This document shows positions 5,913 to 11,156 of a stretch of DNA of 32,850 nt, piece after piece. The notes under the pieces were generated by a model, which was given only the letters and a program-made list of their open reading frames with translations, was not told the DNA's origin and did not search any database. The stretch lies in the IMG/VR virus record IMGVR_UViG_3300032092_000137, positions 1 through 32,850 of that record; one strand, given 5' to 3'. Within the stretch, counting starts at the first letter, position 1. The number at the start of each line of letters is the position of its first letter. The position numbers were made by a program, and so were the translations under genes. This DNA is from a virus.

Positions 5913-6300
5913 ATCTAGTTTCGATTTAGACTTTGGCTATGGGCGTAAAGGTGAGCAACTTGTAGATGACTTGCTTACTGGCAACCTTACCGTTGAAGTC
6001 AAGCGTGACCGCAAATGGTTTAAGACCAACAACCTTTACATAGAGACTGAATGTTTTTTCCAAAAGGTTGGAGACTGGGCACCCTCTGGACTAGGTGTAA
6101 CTGAGGCTGGATACTGGGCGTTTGTGCTGCAAGACTCAACGTTGATAGTACCAACCGATGTTCTCCGCTATGCGGTAAAAGAATTTGGTAGAGAGATTAG
6201 TTGTTTCATTCCCCCTAATCAAAGTAAAGGCTTCCTCATTACTGTAGATGACTTGATGACTGCGACTAGGAAATATAAAGATGATGCTGGAGTGGAATAG
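5902..6300 (+). CDS. PD-(D/E)XK endonuclease-like protein
   Basis: A 132-residue protein starting at GTG and overlapping the previous gene by 11 bp. The core reads FGYGRKGEQLVDDLL, then TVEVKRDRKW (about 30-39) and LYIETECF. The conserved Glu before the E-V-K motif and the following basic strand match small phage proteins of the restriction-endonuclease fold. Later, SGLGVTEAGYWAFVLQ is a typical strand-helix pair. It could cut DNA in recombination, in host-genome degradation or at branched structures. It is the third PD-(D/E)XK protein of this operon, so these enzymes probably have distinct substrates. The fold is likely; specific activity is unknown. Confidence 0.68.
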   Translation: MANKSSFDLDFGYGRKGEQLVDDLLTGNLTVEVKRDRKWFKTNNLYIETECFFQKVGDWAPSGLGVTEAGYWAFVLQDSTLIVPTDVLRYAVKEFGREISCFIPPNQSKGFLITVDDLMTATRKYKDDAGVE

Positions 6301-6940
6301 AATAGAGCCTTGGCAATACGTAGTTGATACTGTCGCCAAAGAATATAAAAAGCGTTTTCATATGGTGGACATTGAAGACATTCGCCAGACTTTGTATGAG
6401 TGGTTTGTTGAGCACCCTAATAAACTCACCGCTTGGGAAAAGATGGGTACGCGCAGCGCAAAGAACCTTATCTATCGTAGCCTACGCAACCAAGCCCTTG
6501 ACTATTGCCAAGAGTGGAAGGCTAACTCGTCAGGTTATGAGTCAAGTGATTTGTTCTACTATGAATCTGATTTAGTTGAAGCGTTGCTTCCTTCTGTCTT
6601 AAGAGGTGAGAAGAGTATTACTCACAAGTTAGACCTCGGCAGAATTAGTGGTGGTTCTGCGCCCTCTGAAGGTGGCAACCTTCAAGCAATGATGATTGAA
6701 GTTGAGGCTGGTTACAACAAGTTGGCTAAAGAAGATAAACAAGTCTTGTTTCTTCGCTACGCTGAGTCAATGGACTATGAAACAATTGGTAAAGAGTTAG
6801 ACCTTGGTAGTGAAGACGCTGTTCGTATGCGTAACAATAGAATTGTACGCAGATTAATTCAAAAGATTGGTGGCTTTAAACCATTCTATGATAGAGATGA
6901 TGTGCCAGTTGTCTCTGAAGAATCTTCTTTAGAGTCATAG
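6281..6940 (+). CDS. Sigma-70-family-like transcription factor
   Basis: A 219-residue protein whose C-terminal third, LAKEDKQVLFLRYAESMDYE and then TIGKELDLGSEDAVRMRNNR (about 155-195), is a sigma region 4-like helix-turn-helix: a Leu-rich first helix, a YxxIGxxL turn and a recognition helix ending in basic residues. The N-terminal half (DIEDIRQTLYEWFVE and RSAKNLIYRSLRNQALDYC) resembles sigma region 2. Last in the rightward operon, it could direct host RNA polymerase to late (virion) promoters in the control region before the terminase. It overlaps the previous gene by 20 bp and runs 55 bp antisense into the end of the leftward block. A RinA-type regulator is an alternative. Confidence 0.68.
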   Translation: MMLEWNRIEPWQYVVDTVAKEYKKRFHMVDIEDIRQTLYEWFVEHPNKLTAWEKMGTRSAKNLIYRSLRNQALDYCQEWKANSSGYESSDLFYYESDLVEALLPSVLRGEKSITHKLDLGRISGGSAPSEGGNLQAMMIEVEAGYNKLAKEDKQVLFLRYAESMDYETIGKELDLGSEDAVRMRNNRIVRRLIQKIGGFKPFYDRDDVPVVSEESSLES

Positions 6941-7167
6941 TTAATCTCCGCTGGGTCTACCCATAAATCTTCTGGGTAATCCTTATCTAATTCTGCGTGA
7001 TGTAACTCGATAACTTCTTTCCAACTTTGTATTGTATTCATTCTATCCTCCTGTTGACTTTCAAATTCACCACAAAAAATACAGCGTTTGGTATCTTCGT
7101 AGTTACTTAGTATGTGACCTGATACTTCACACGAACGACCATAAAAATCATTTGGTGTTAGTGTCAT
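6886..7167 (-). CDS. Zinc-motif protein with an internal ribosome start; last leftward gene
   Basis: A 93-residue reading starts behind GGAGG. The first 42 residues resemble a small zinc protein: Cys13, His18 and a CIFC pair at 29-32. At residue 43 an internal ATG (7041) has its own AGGAGG at ideal spacing, giving a 51-residue acidic product beginning MNTIQSWKEVIELHH. The nucleotides coding QQEDR are themselves the internal Shine-Dalgarno. Either two products are made from one frame, or a stop codon between two former genes was lost. The 3' end is antisense to the last 55 bp of the sigma-like gene. Function unknown. Confidence 0.65.
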   Translation of the reverse strand: MTLTPNDFYGRSCEVSGHILSNYEDTKRCIFCGEFESQQEDRMNTIQSWKEVIELHHAELDKDYPEDLWVDPAEINYDSKEDSSETTGTSSLS

Positions 7168-7168
7168 A

Positions 7169-7555
7169 TTATCCTCCTGTGCTGTCTAAGTATTCTTGAA
7201 ACTTTGGAAATAAATCTTTATGCTTTTCGTACTGACCTAATACTACATTACATTGGTGACAAAGTAAACCGCGCACTTTTCCTGTGTTGTGGCTGTGGTC
7301 TACCGCAAGACTACGAATGCCATCACCTCTTGATATGCGTGCAGTTTCTTCTTTCCCACAAAGTTTACACACCCCACCTTGGCTATCAAACATAGCCTGA
7401 TACTCTTCAACAGTAATTCCATACTTAGCCTTAAGTTGATTAGCCTTATGGTTTTTTCTGTACCTTTTACGTGAAGTCTTTTTCTTTTCTGGATTGCGAA
7501 GATAGTACTCGCGCATATACTCTGCGTGTATCTTTTTCTGCTCTTCGTTTCTCAT
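7169..7555 (-). CDS. Recombination endonuclease VII (HNH/His-Me finger nuclease)
   Basis: A 128-residue protein with the endonuclease VII pattern: a basic helical start (KKKTSRKRYRKNHKANQ), the YGITVEEYQAMFDSQGGVC entry, and zinc ligands C63-x2-C66 and C99-x2-C102. Between them lie the catalytic LAVDHSHNTGKVRGLLC (Asp86, His87). T4 endonuclease VII resolves branched DNA before packaging; many phage homologues of about this size exist, some acting as free-standing HNH homing-like nucleases. Start and upstream stop overlap as TAATG, so it is coupled to the FmdB-like gene. Its last codons (GGA GGA TAA) form the ribosome binding site of the next gene. Confidence 0.88.
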   Translation of the reverse strand: MRNEEQKKIHAEYMREYYLRNPEKKKTSRKRYRKNHKANQLKAKYGITVEEYQAMFDSQGGVCKLCGKEETARISRGDGIRSLAVDHSHNTGKVRGLLCHQCNVVLGQYEKHKDLFPKFQEYLDSTGG

Positions 7556-7722
7556 TAGCCCCCAGTGGAATAGAAACCCGTACCATTAAATTTAACTGCT
7601 GGTGCTGACCATACACGACTCATTGTGCTTTGGCAACAGATAGGTTCGGTGCTGTCACCATACGCCCTCTGTATTTCCTGAGTCCCGCCACATTGGTTGC
7701 ACTTGTATTCATATGTTGGCAT
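7555..7722 (-). CDS. FmdB-type zinc-ribbon protein
   Basis: A 55-residue protein beginning MPTYEYKCNQCGGTQEIQ, the usual opening of FmdB-family putative regulators. A second ligand pair is in PICCQSTMSRVWSAPAVKF, and the small C-terminal GFYSTGG also matches the family. The ATG at 7722 is preferred over upstream in-frame starts because GGAGAGA stands just before it and its A is shared with the preceding stop codon. FmdB-like ribbons occur in many actinobacteria and their phages, with no established reaction. It probably binds one zinc and acts as a nucleic-acid or protein adaptor. Confidence 0.82.
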   Translation of the reverse strand: MPTYEYKCNQCGGTQEIQRAYGDSTEPICCQSTMSRVWSAPAVKFNGTGFYSTGG

Positions 7723-7898
7723 TATATCTCTCCGTCTATTGGTGTTGGTGCCGTACTGATGGAGCCACAGTCCTTGCACTTCTGTCTTAAGTCATACCAA
7801 CCAATTGTTCTATCCTCTTGCTCCCACATTACTGTGATTTCAAACATTAAACATCCACAGATACAGGCCATAGTAGGTTCCCCAGTTAAGTCAAACAT
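7722..7898 (-). CDS. Small double-CxxC zinc-ribbon protein
   Basis: A 58-residue protein. Ligands are CICGC (12-16) and CKDC (41-44), so one zinc ribbon is likely. A central strand-rich segment (FEITVMWEQEDRTIGWYDL) lies between them. Its ATG follows the stop of the transglycosylase-like gene directly, and its stop overlaps the FmdB-like start (TAATG). The codons for DLRQK contain CTTAAGACAG, the upstream half of the start-associated motif, here without a functional start. Not recognised as a named family. Confidence 0.7.
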   Translation of the reverse strand: MFDLTGEPTMACICGCLMFEITVMWEQEDRTIGWYDLRQKCKDCGSISTAPTPIDGEI

Positions 7899-8306
7899 TT
7901 AATACCAGTTCCTGCGTTGAGAATGTTTCCACGCTTTGCAAGGTGTTCCGTAGCGGTGCTCGATATAGCGGTAGGCTCTGAGTATCTGTATTGCTGGGTC
8001 CTTGCTTTTCTCATTGAGCATTTGCGCTATACCGAAGGCACTACTTCCTTGCATATTCTTGGCTAAGTGGTCGAATCTGCTTTCCTTAGTGAAGAGTAAG
8101 GTAATACATTTACGCTGAGTCTTATCCCAATTCCACCCCACTTGAGCAAACCTCATAGCCATAGCCTTGTTCTGCTGCTTATCTTCCCACGTTGCTTTAG
8201 TCTTAAGACGTGGCTTTATCTGCACATCTACTGTAACTGTGTGGGTTATTGGTGCAAGGGAGGCAAGTAGAACAAGTCCGATGACCACGATTACTCGTTT
8301 TTTCAT
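7899..8306 (-). CDS. Secreted or membrane-anchored lytic transglycosylase-like protein
   Basis: A 135-residue protein with an N-terminal signal or anchor (MKKRVIVVIGLVLLASLAP, 1-19). A compact SLT/lysozyme-like region follows: LLFTKESRFDHLAKN with a probable catalytic Glu75, GSSAFGIAQML (88-97) and AYRYIEHRYGTPCKAWKH (111-128). The order E-S-x-F, G-x-x-x-G-I-x-Q-M, then the YI..RYGTPC.AW block matches actinobacterial transglycosylase domains. It is far from the endolysin/holin pair and in the leftward block, so it may act early or in virion entry rather than in lysis. It overlaps WhiB by 4 bp (ATGA), implying coupled translation. Confidence 0.78.
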   Translation of the reverse strand: MKKRVIVVIGLVLLASLAPITHTVTVDVQIKPRLKTKATWEDKQQNKAMAMRFAQVGWNWDKTQRKCITLLFTKESRFDHLAKNMQGSSAFGIAQMLNEKSKDPAIQILRAYRYIEHRYGTPCKAWKHSQRRNWY

Positions 8307-8647
8307 ACACTAATTCTAGCAATTATCTTTCTAACGTCACGTCTATGACGCTGCTCGTGTCGCACAGAATTATGTGTGTGCTTAAGGCCAGCCAGTAACG
8401 CCCGTTCACCAGTCAATAGCCCGCCCCAGATTGAGCCCACTCCACCCACGCTTAGAATGTTTTCCTGTTCTAACCCTTGCTGCAAACATTGGGCTTTAAC
8501 TGGGCAGTTGTTGCAGATTTCAATTGCTTCTACACTTCTTAAGACGTGAAGTCTTTGCTCATCTGCCAGCGTTGAGTTTTCGTAGTGCCATAAGTCTGGG
8601 TCTGGGTGCCCGTTGCAGAGCCCCTCTGCGTGCCAGGTGCGGTTCAC
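8303..8647 (-). CDS. WhiB-family iron-sulfur transcription regulator
   Basis: A 114-residue Wbl protein with the four cluster cysteines (Cys11, then CNNCPVKAQC giving Cys45, Cys48 and Cys54) and the GSIWGG turn (71-76), followed by a basic tail (RHEQRHRRDVRK) expected to contact DNA. Wbl proteins hold a [4Fe-4S] cluster, bind host sigma factor region 4 and are characteristic of actinobacteria. The mycobacteriophage TM4 homologue is known to interfere with host WhiB2 and affect superinfection. The phage copy could repress or redirect host promoters, perhaps together with the phage sigma-like factor. It overlaps both neighbours by 4 bp. Confidence 0.93.
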   Translation of the reverse strand: MNRTWHAEGLCNGHPDPDLWHYENSTLADEQRLHVLRSVEAIEICNNCPVKAQCLQQGLEQENILSVGGVGSIWGGLLTGERALLAGLKHTHNSVRHEQRHRRDVRKIIARISV

Positions 8648-8865
8648 TTAACCTCGCTTAGGTGTACGACTGGCAGTACTGAGACAGCCTTGCCATAGTC
8701 AATGTCTTCGAACTGAATGACCGAATAATTTTGCCGTTCATACAGCCATTCATCTTGCTCTTCTGCCTTAAGACTATCCCAATTCTTTGGAAGGTCTTGG
8801 TCCTCAATGAACACGTTGATTACACGTGTGCCTGAGATTTCATAACTGACTCTAAACTGTTTCAT
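8644..8865 (-). CDS. Small acidic protein of unknown function
   Basis: A 73-residue protein starting behind AAGGGGA. It begins with two beta strands (KQFRVSYEISGTRVINVFIE), followed by an acidic helix (WDSLKAEEQDEWLYERQ) and an ending FEDIDYGKAVSVLPVVHLSE. It is very acidic and has no cysteines, which sets it apart from its zinc-ribbon neighbours. It overlaps WhiB by 4 bp, so they are likely co-translated. Acidic beta-alpha mini-proteins in such phage blocks are sometimes DNA mimics or host-enzyme inhibitors, but nothing here demonstrates that. Confidence 0.65.
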   Translation of the reverse strand: MKQFRVSYEISGTRVINVFIEDQDLPKNWDSLKAEEQDEWLYERQNYSVIQFEDIDYGKAVSVLPVVHLSEVK

Positions 8866-8875
8866 AATTTTCCCC

Positions 8876-9028
8876 TTAGTCCCATTTGTAAACTACTTCG
8901 TTATCGCACCCACACGTCGTGCAAGTGAACCAGTACGTGCCGTTGTAATCTTCCCACTCTTCGTTCTCTGCTTCGCATACTACATCACCTTCTGGCATTG
9001 CTTCGCATAGAACTACATATTTTGCCAT
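8876..9028 (-). CDS. Small zinc-ribbon protein (50 aa)
   Basis: A short gene beginning MAKYVVLCEAMPEGDVVCEA and ending FTCTTCGCDNEVVYKWD. Cys8, Cys18 and the CTTCGC cluster near residues 36-41 would provide a zinc site. The start follows GACAGGAGAAAA, a shortened form of the start-associated motif, and its A is shared with the stop of the previous gene. Acidic overall; family not recognised. Confidence 0.65.
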   Translation of the reverse strand: MAKYVVLCEAMPEGDVVCEAENEEWEDYNGTYWFTCTTCGCDNEVVYKWD

Positions 9029-9171
9029 TAGTTTTCTCCTGTCTCTGGGCAGTCGTCATAAGGATTTTCGTTTCCTTCGTTGTCCTCGCAAGTGCAGAAA
9101 TTAAATCTCTCTACCTGTGTAGCGTGGGTTAATTCTGCTAATTCCCCCCAAGATATTGCGTCTTGTTGCAT
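9028..9171 (-). CDS. Small acidic protein ending ETGEN (47 aa)
   Basis: This gene is introduced by a complete start-associated motif (9175-9190). The product starts MQQDAISWGELAELTHATQV and has three cysteines (FCTC and DDC). Its final codons, PETGEN, are the ribosome binding site of the next gene (GAGACAGGAGAAAAC), and its stop overlaps that start as TAATG. Unknown function; acidic and probably zinc-binding or mostly unstructured. Confidence 0.62.
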   Translation of the reverse strand: MQQDAISWGELAELTHATQVERFNFCTCEDNEGNENPYDDCPETGEN

Positions 9172-9174
9172 TTT

Positions 9175-9190
9175 ATTCTCCTGTCTTAAG
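9175..9190 (-). promoter_or_regulatory. Start-associated sequence before the gene starting at 9171
   Basis: On the coding strand CTTAAGACAGGAGAAT ends 3 bp before the ATG. The GGAGA is the ribosome binding site; the CTTAAGAC extension upstream is conserved far beyond what ribosome binding requires. Confidence 0.75.
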
Positions 9191-9199
9191 TAGTTAGTT

Positions 9200-9526
9200 T
9201 TATCCGTAAATTACTTTGCCGAACATTGCAACCTGCAGCACAGCGTCTGCACATATGCAATCATATTTATCGAAATCAAACAAGTCCATATAGACCTGTT
9301 GGTTAGCGACTGGTAGAGCCTTGGCTAAATCTTCAATGCCAATAATCTTTGTGACCATACTTCCGTCATCGTCCTCGCCTGTAATTTCGATTTGCCCGAC
9401 GGTTTCCCAATCAGCGTCACCGACATACTCGGCCTCTGTAAAGTGGTCACCGAAAGAGAACGGGCTTGCTCCGAATATTGTGCTCCATAATTCTTTTTCA
9501 TCTACTTCGAACTCAATCTTAATCAT
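9200..9526 (-). CDS. Acidic alpha/beta protein of unknown function (108 aa)
   Basis: The product starts MIKIEFEVDEKELWSTIFGA, a beta strand followed by a short helix, and continues acidic with WETVGQIEITGEDDDGSMVT and VYMDLFDFDKYDCICADAVLQ. One CxC pair occurs but no full zinc site. Its high acidity and strand content are compatible with a small regulatory or inhibitor protein; no family is recognised. The start has the start-associated motif 4 bp upstream and overlaps the stop of the upstream membrane protein gene by 4 bp (ATGA), so translation is coupled. Confidence 0.65.
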   Translation of the reverse strand: MIKIEFEVDEKELWSTIFGASPFSFGDHFTEAEYVGDADWETVGQIEITGEDDDGSMVTKIIGIEDLAKALPVANQQVYMDLFDFDKYDCICADAVLQVAMFGKVIYG

Positions 9527-9693
9527 TTGTATTCTCCTGTCTTAAGACACTCTGTCATTGTTCCCCAGCAGTAGCCTTCGCCCTGCACGTACCAAATATG
9601 GTTGATGAATTGGTACCCTGCCCATAGAAGTAGCAAGGTAAGTGTGATTAGCGAGAAGAATATAAACGCCTCGCCTCGTGGTGTTAGTTTCAT
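9523..9693 (-). CDS. Small single-pass membrane protein ending LKTGEYK
   Basis: A 56-residue protein with one strong membrane helix (AFIFFSLITLTLLLLWAGY, about 9-27) and a short aromatic exposed tail (FINHIWYVQGEGYCWG). It could be an early membrane modulator (superinfection exclusion, or a holin or antiholin accessory), but only topology supports that. The last seven codons coincide with the start-associated motif of the next gene and give L-K-T-G-E-Y-K. It overlaps both neighbours by 4 bp. Confidence 0.68.
   Translation of the reverse strand: MKLTPRGEAFIFFSLITLTLLLLWAGYQFINHIWYVQGEGYCWGTMTECLKTGEYK
9531..9546 (-). promoter_or_regulatory. Start-associated sequence inside the end of the membrane protein gene
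   Basis: CTTAAGACAGGAGAAT on the coding strand serves the ATG at 9526. It lies wholly inside the preceding reading frame, where it encodes L-K-T-G-E and most of the next codon. Confidence 0.75.
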
Positions 9694-9833
9694 ATTAAAA
9701 GTCCCATCATTGTGTTGGTTTTAATTGCTCGGTCTGTATCACAATCGTCGCACAACCAACTATCTTTGTCAAGATTATTCCACCATTGTGGAGATTTTAT
9801 TTCCCAACCGCAGTCCTTACATATGCATTTCAT
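9690..9833 (-). CDS. Small four-cysteine zinc-ribbon protein (47 aa)
   Basis: The product begins MKCICKDCGWEIKSPQWW and has a second pair in WLCDDCD, giving a classic CxxC...CxxC rubredoxin-like or zinc-ribbon knuckle. ATG 9833 is chosen because AAGGAGG stands at proper spacing; the longer in-frame reading from 9923 lacks a good site. It overlaps the preceding gene by 17 bp, so its ribosome binding site is inside that gene. Unknown function. Confidence 0.72.
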   Translation of the reverse strand: MKCICKDCGWEIKSPQWWNNLDKDSWLCDDCDTDRAIKTNTMMGLLI

Positions 9834-10062
9834 TTTTATAAACCTCCTTCTGTGCGGGTAAACATTCGACGCACCAAGCGAAATAGTGCCAGCGAACGTT
9901 GCCTTCTTTGTCCGCCCAAACAATATCTTCAGCGTCGAAATCTGTCAAGCATTTGTAACACGTGTACATTTGTGGCGTTACTTGCTCGGTTGTAAACGAG
10001 GCTAGAAAGGTTGCGCTATCTATGAGCGATGACCAGTCTACGTGCTCGGAACTGTTCTCCAT
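9817..10062 (-). CDS. Zinc-motif protein of unknown function (81 aa)
   Basis: The N-terminal 30 residues are acidic and helical (MENSSEHVDWSSLIDSATFL). The C-terminal half has YTCYKCLTDFDAEDIVWAD and a second pair, WCVECLPAQKEV, so a zinc ribbon is likely from about residue 33 to 70. Its start is preceded by CTTAAGACGGGAGA. The codons for KEVYKNEMHM contain the Shine-Dalgarno and start codon of the following small ribbon gene. No named family is recognised. Confidence 0.7.
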   Translation of the reverse strand: MENSSEHVDWSSLIDSATFLASFTTEQVTPQMYTCYKCLTDFDAEDIVWADKEGNVRWHYFAWCVECLPAQKEVYKNEMHM

Positions 10063-10064
10063 CT

Positions 10065-10220
10065 TTATTCTCCCGTCTTAAGTGGTAATTGTGTGGTAAC
10101 TTTTGCGCCAAGATATACGTTTGTTGGGTCTGACTTCAGTAATTGCTCGGCTGTTTCTTTGTCGTACAGGCCTCTAAACTTACGGCCCCAAGGGTCTACG
10201 CCTCCGATGATGTATAACAT
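10065..10220 (-). CDS. Small protein ending LKTGE (51 aa)
   Basis: The product reads MLYIIGGVDPWGRKFRGLYD then KETAEQLLKSDPTNVYLGAK and ends LPLKTGE. It looks like a compact beta-alpha domain with no cysteines, unlike its neighbours. It has the start-associated motif upstream (10225-10240), and its own last five codons plus stop are the motif for the next gene (10067-10082). Family unknown; the coding call rests on the perfect start signal, packing and sensible composition. Confidence 0.68.
   Translation of the reverse strand: MLYIIGGVDPWGRKFRGLYDKETAEQLLKSDPTNVYLGAKVTTQLPLKTGE
10067..10082 (-). promoter_or_regulatory. Start-associated sequence inside the preceding reading frame
   Basis: CTTAAGACGGGAGAAT on the coding strand precedes the ATG at 10062 and at the same time encodes the terminal L-K-T-G-E of the upstream protein. 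Confidence 0.75.
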
Positions 10221-10224
10221 TTTT

Positions 10225-10240
10225 ATTCTCCTGTCTTAAG
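10225..10240 (-). promoter_or_regulatory. Start-associated sequence before the gene starting at 10220
   Basis: A complete copy, CTTAAGACAGGAGAAT, 4 bp before the ATG at 10220. Here it lies in non-coding sequence, 3 bp beyond the preceding stop, so conservation of the motif does not depend on encoding LKTGE. Confidence 0.75.
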
Positions 10241-10243
10241 TCG

Positions 10244-10369
10244 TTAGTCTAGGTTTGTGTCGTAACTTATGCCACAATTTGGGCAGTCGTGCTCGGCTAA
10301 CTTCTGCGCCCCGTAGGGTTGAATTGTTACCGTAGCCATTGCGTCGCAGTCATCGCATTGAATTTGCAC
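10244..10369 (-). CDS. Small zinc-ribbon protein with GTG start (41 aa)
   Basis: Starts at GTG immediately after the TAA of the preceding gene, with GGAG seven bases upstream inside that gene's end. The product has CDDC (5-8) and CPNC (29-32) with AMATVTIQPYGAQKLAEHD between them, a neat zinc ribbon with a beta hairpin. Unknown function; likely nucleic-acid or protein contact. Confidence 0.68.
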   Translation of the reverse strand: MQIQCDDCDAMATVTIQPYGAQKLAEHDCPNCGISYDTNLD

Positions 10370-10495
10370 TTACTTACTCCAGCCTGTTAGTAGTTGCTCG
10401 GTTATGCAGTTTGCACACGCCTGAATTACTTGCCCCGCTTTATCAACGGCGAAAGTGTTGCGCTTCTTGTTGCACTCTGTGCAATTTTGCTTCAT
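10370..10495 (-). CDS. Small zinc-ribbon protein (41 aa)
   Basis: The product starts MKQNCTECNKKRNTFAVDKA and has a second pair in ACANC (26-30), giving four zinc ligands. It is shorter than most zinc-ribbon domains but has correct spacing. Upstream lies a purine-rich GACAGGGGGAAAATAA ribosome site, and 44 nt further upstream is the first three-way RNA element. Its stop abuts the GTG of the next ribbon gene. Function unknown. Confidence 0.68.
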   Translation of the reverse strand: MKQNCTECNKKRNTFAVDKAGQVIQACANCITEQLLTGWSK

Positions 10496-10539
10496 TTATT
10501 TTCCCCCTGTCGGCGGGCTACCTTGCTCCGCTTCGACGT

Positions 10540-10587
10540 GCCCCGCTAGTGTCTCGCACACTTCGCCCTCTGTCAAGGGTGCGGGGC
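10540..10587 (-). ncRNA. Three-helix tRNA-like RNA element, copy 1
   Basis: On the coding strand GCCCCGC closes with GCGGGGC (7 bp). Inside are CCCT-TGACAG-AGGG, then AGTG-TGCGAGA-CACT, then one unpaired A before the closing strand. The second hairpin has the shape of a tRNA T-arm with a 7-nt loop. The element lies 21 nt after the suspected frameshifted gene and 44 nt before the next ATG. It is preceded by GACA, as are copies 3 and 4. A following hairpin (10513-10531) precedes the ribosome site. Confidence 0.7.
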
Positions 10588-10608
10588 TGTCTATCTCTAG
10601 ACTTTTTT

Positions 10609-10730
10609 CTATGCCTTAAGACTTAACTTCTTAAGTAGCGCGTCAATCTTGGCCTGCCTCCCGTCTCCCCATTTCCGTCGTTTCTTAGTGCCGACTTAAT
10701 GAGTAAAATTTCTTGTTCTGTAAGTTTCAT
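10609..10730 (-). pseudogene. Small gene with probable -1 frameshift
   Basis: From the ATG (10730, overlapping the upstream stop as TAATG) the frame reads MKLTEQEILLIKSALRND and stops at 10623 after 35 residues, ending with GNGETGGRPRLTRYLRS. After the CTAAGAAAC region the -1 frame reads KKRRKWGDGRQAKIDALLKK with an ending LSLKA and stop at 10609, a far more natural continuation for a small helical phage protein. A one-base insertion, a sequencing error or programmed slippage would each explain it. The intact product would be about 40 residues, helical and basic. No function is recognised. Confidence 0.5.
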
Positions 10731-11062
10731 TACTTGCCCCATTCCATTACTTGGCGGGCGATTACATCGAAAGGCAAAGACCCTTGGCCCTGCAATAGTT
10801 GAGCGATTAGGTCGCGGGCTGTGGGGCTTATGTGCTCGGCTACTAGGTCGCAGACTTGCTCGGTTAAGTGCTCGTAATTGCTCCGCACTTGGTCGCTCAA
10901 CTGTGAGACTGTCGCGCCCTCTGCTTCCTGTCTTAAGTCGGAATACATCCCGAAATCGTTCTCGGCCACGAGTAAAAAATCCTCCGCGAATTGCTCGGCT
11001 TGGATGATTCTCTTCACGTCATCGCTTAGCGTGTCCGCTTGAACTTGTGCCATTGATTGCAT
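10730..11062 (-). CDS. Helical acidic protein of unknown function (110 aa)
   Basis: The product, MQSMAQVQADTLSDDVKRII then QAEQFAEDFLLVAENDFG, is almost entirely helical and acidic, with later segments VSQLSDQVRSNYEHLTEQV and ARDLIAQLLQGQG. It has a single cysteine and no zinc or catalytic motif. The ribosome site is a motif variant (TTTAGACAGGAGAAAA) ending near the ATG; copy 2 of the three-way RNA element stands 41 nt upstream. The codons for SDLRQEA contain an internal CTTAAGACAGGA without a start. Family unknown. Confidence 0.66.
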   Translation of the reverse strand: MQSMAQVQADTLSDDVKRIIQAEQFAEDFLLVAENDFGMYSDLRQEAEGATVSQLSDQVRSNYEHLTEQVCDLVAEHISPTARDLIAQLLQGQGSLPFDVIARQVMEWGK

Positions 11063-11103
11063 TTATTTTTTCTCCTGTCTAAATCGGGCGGGTTTGCCCT
11101 TGT

Positions 11104-11148
11104 GCCTTGCTAGGTCGTGAACCTGTGCCGACTATATCGGGGCAAGGC
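11104..11148 (-). ncRNA. Three-helix tRNA-like RNA element, copy 2
   Basis: GCCTTGC closes with GCAAGGC, while copies 1, 3 and 4 use C/G-only stems, so pairing is conserved although sequence is not. Inside are CCGA-TATAG-TCGG and AGG-TTCACGA-CCT, then the unpaired A. It starts 8 nt after the stop of the 47-residue zinc protein and ends 41 nt before the next ATG. A small GGGC/GCCC hairpin follows (11086-11099). Confidence 0.72.
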
Positions 11149-11156
11149 GGGCCTGT

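Noticed and set aside
9690-9923. Longer 77-residue version of the small zinc-ribbon gene starting at 9923
   Set aside because: The extra 30 residues overlap the previous gene and lack a ribosome site, whereas ATG 9833 has a perfect AAGGAGG.
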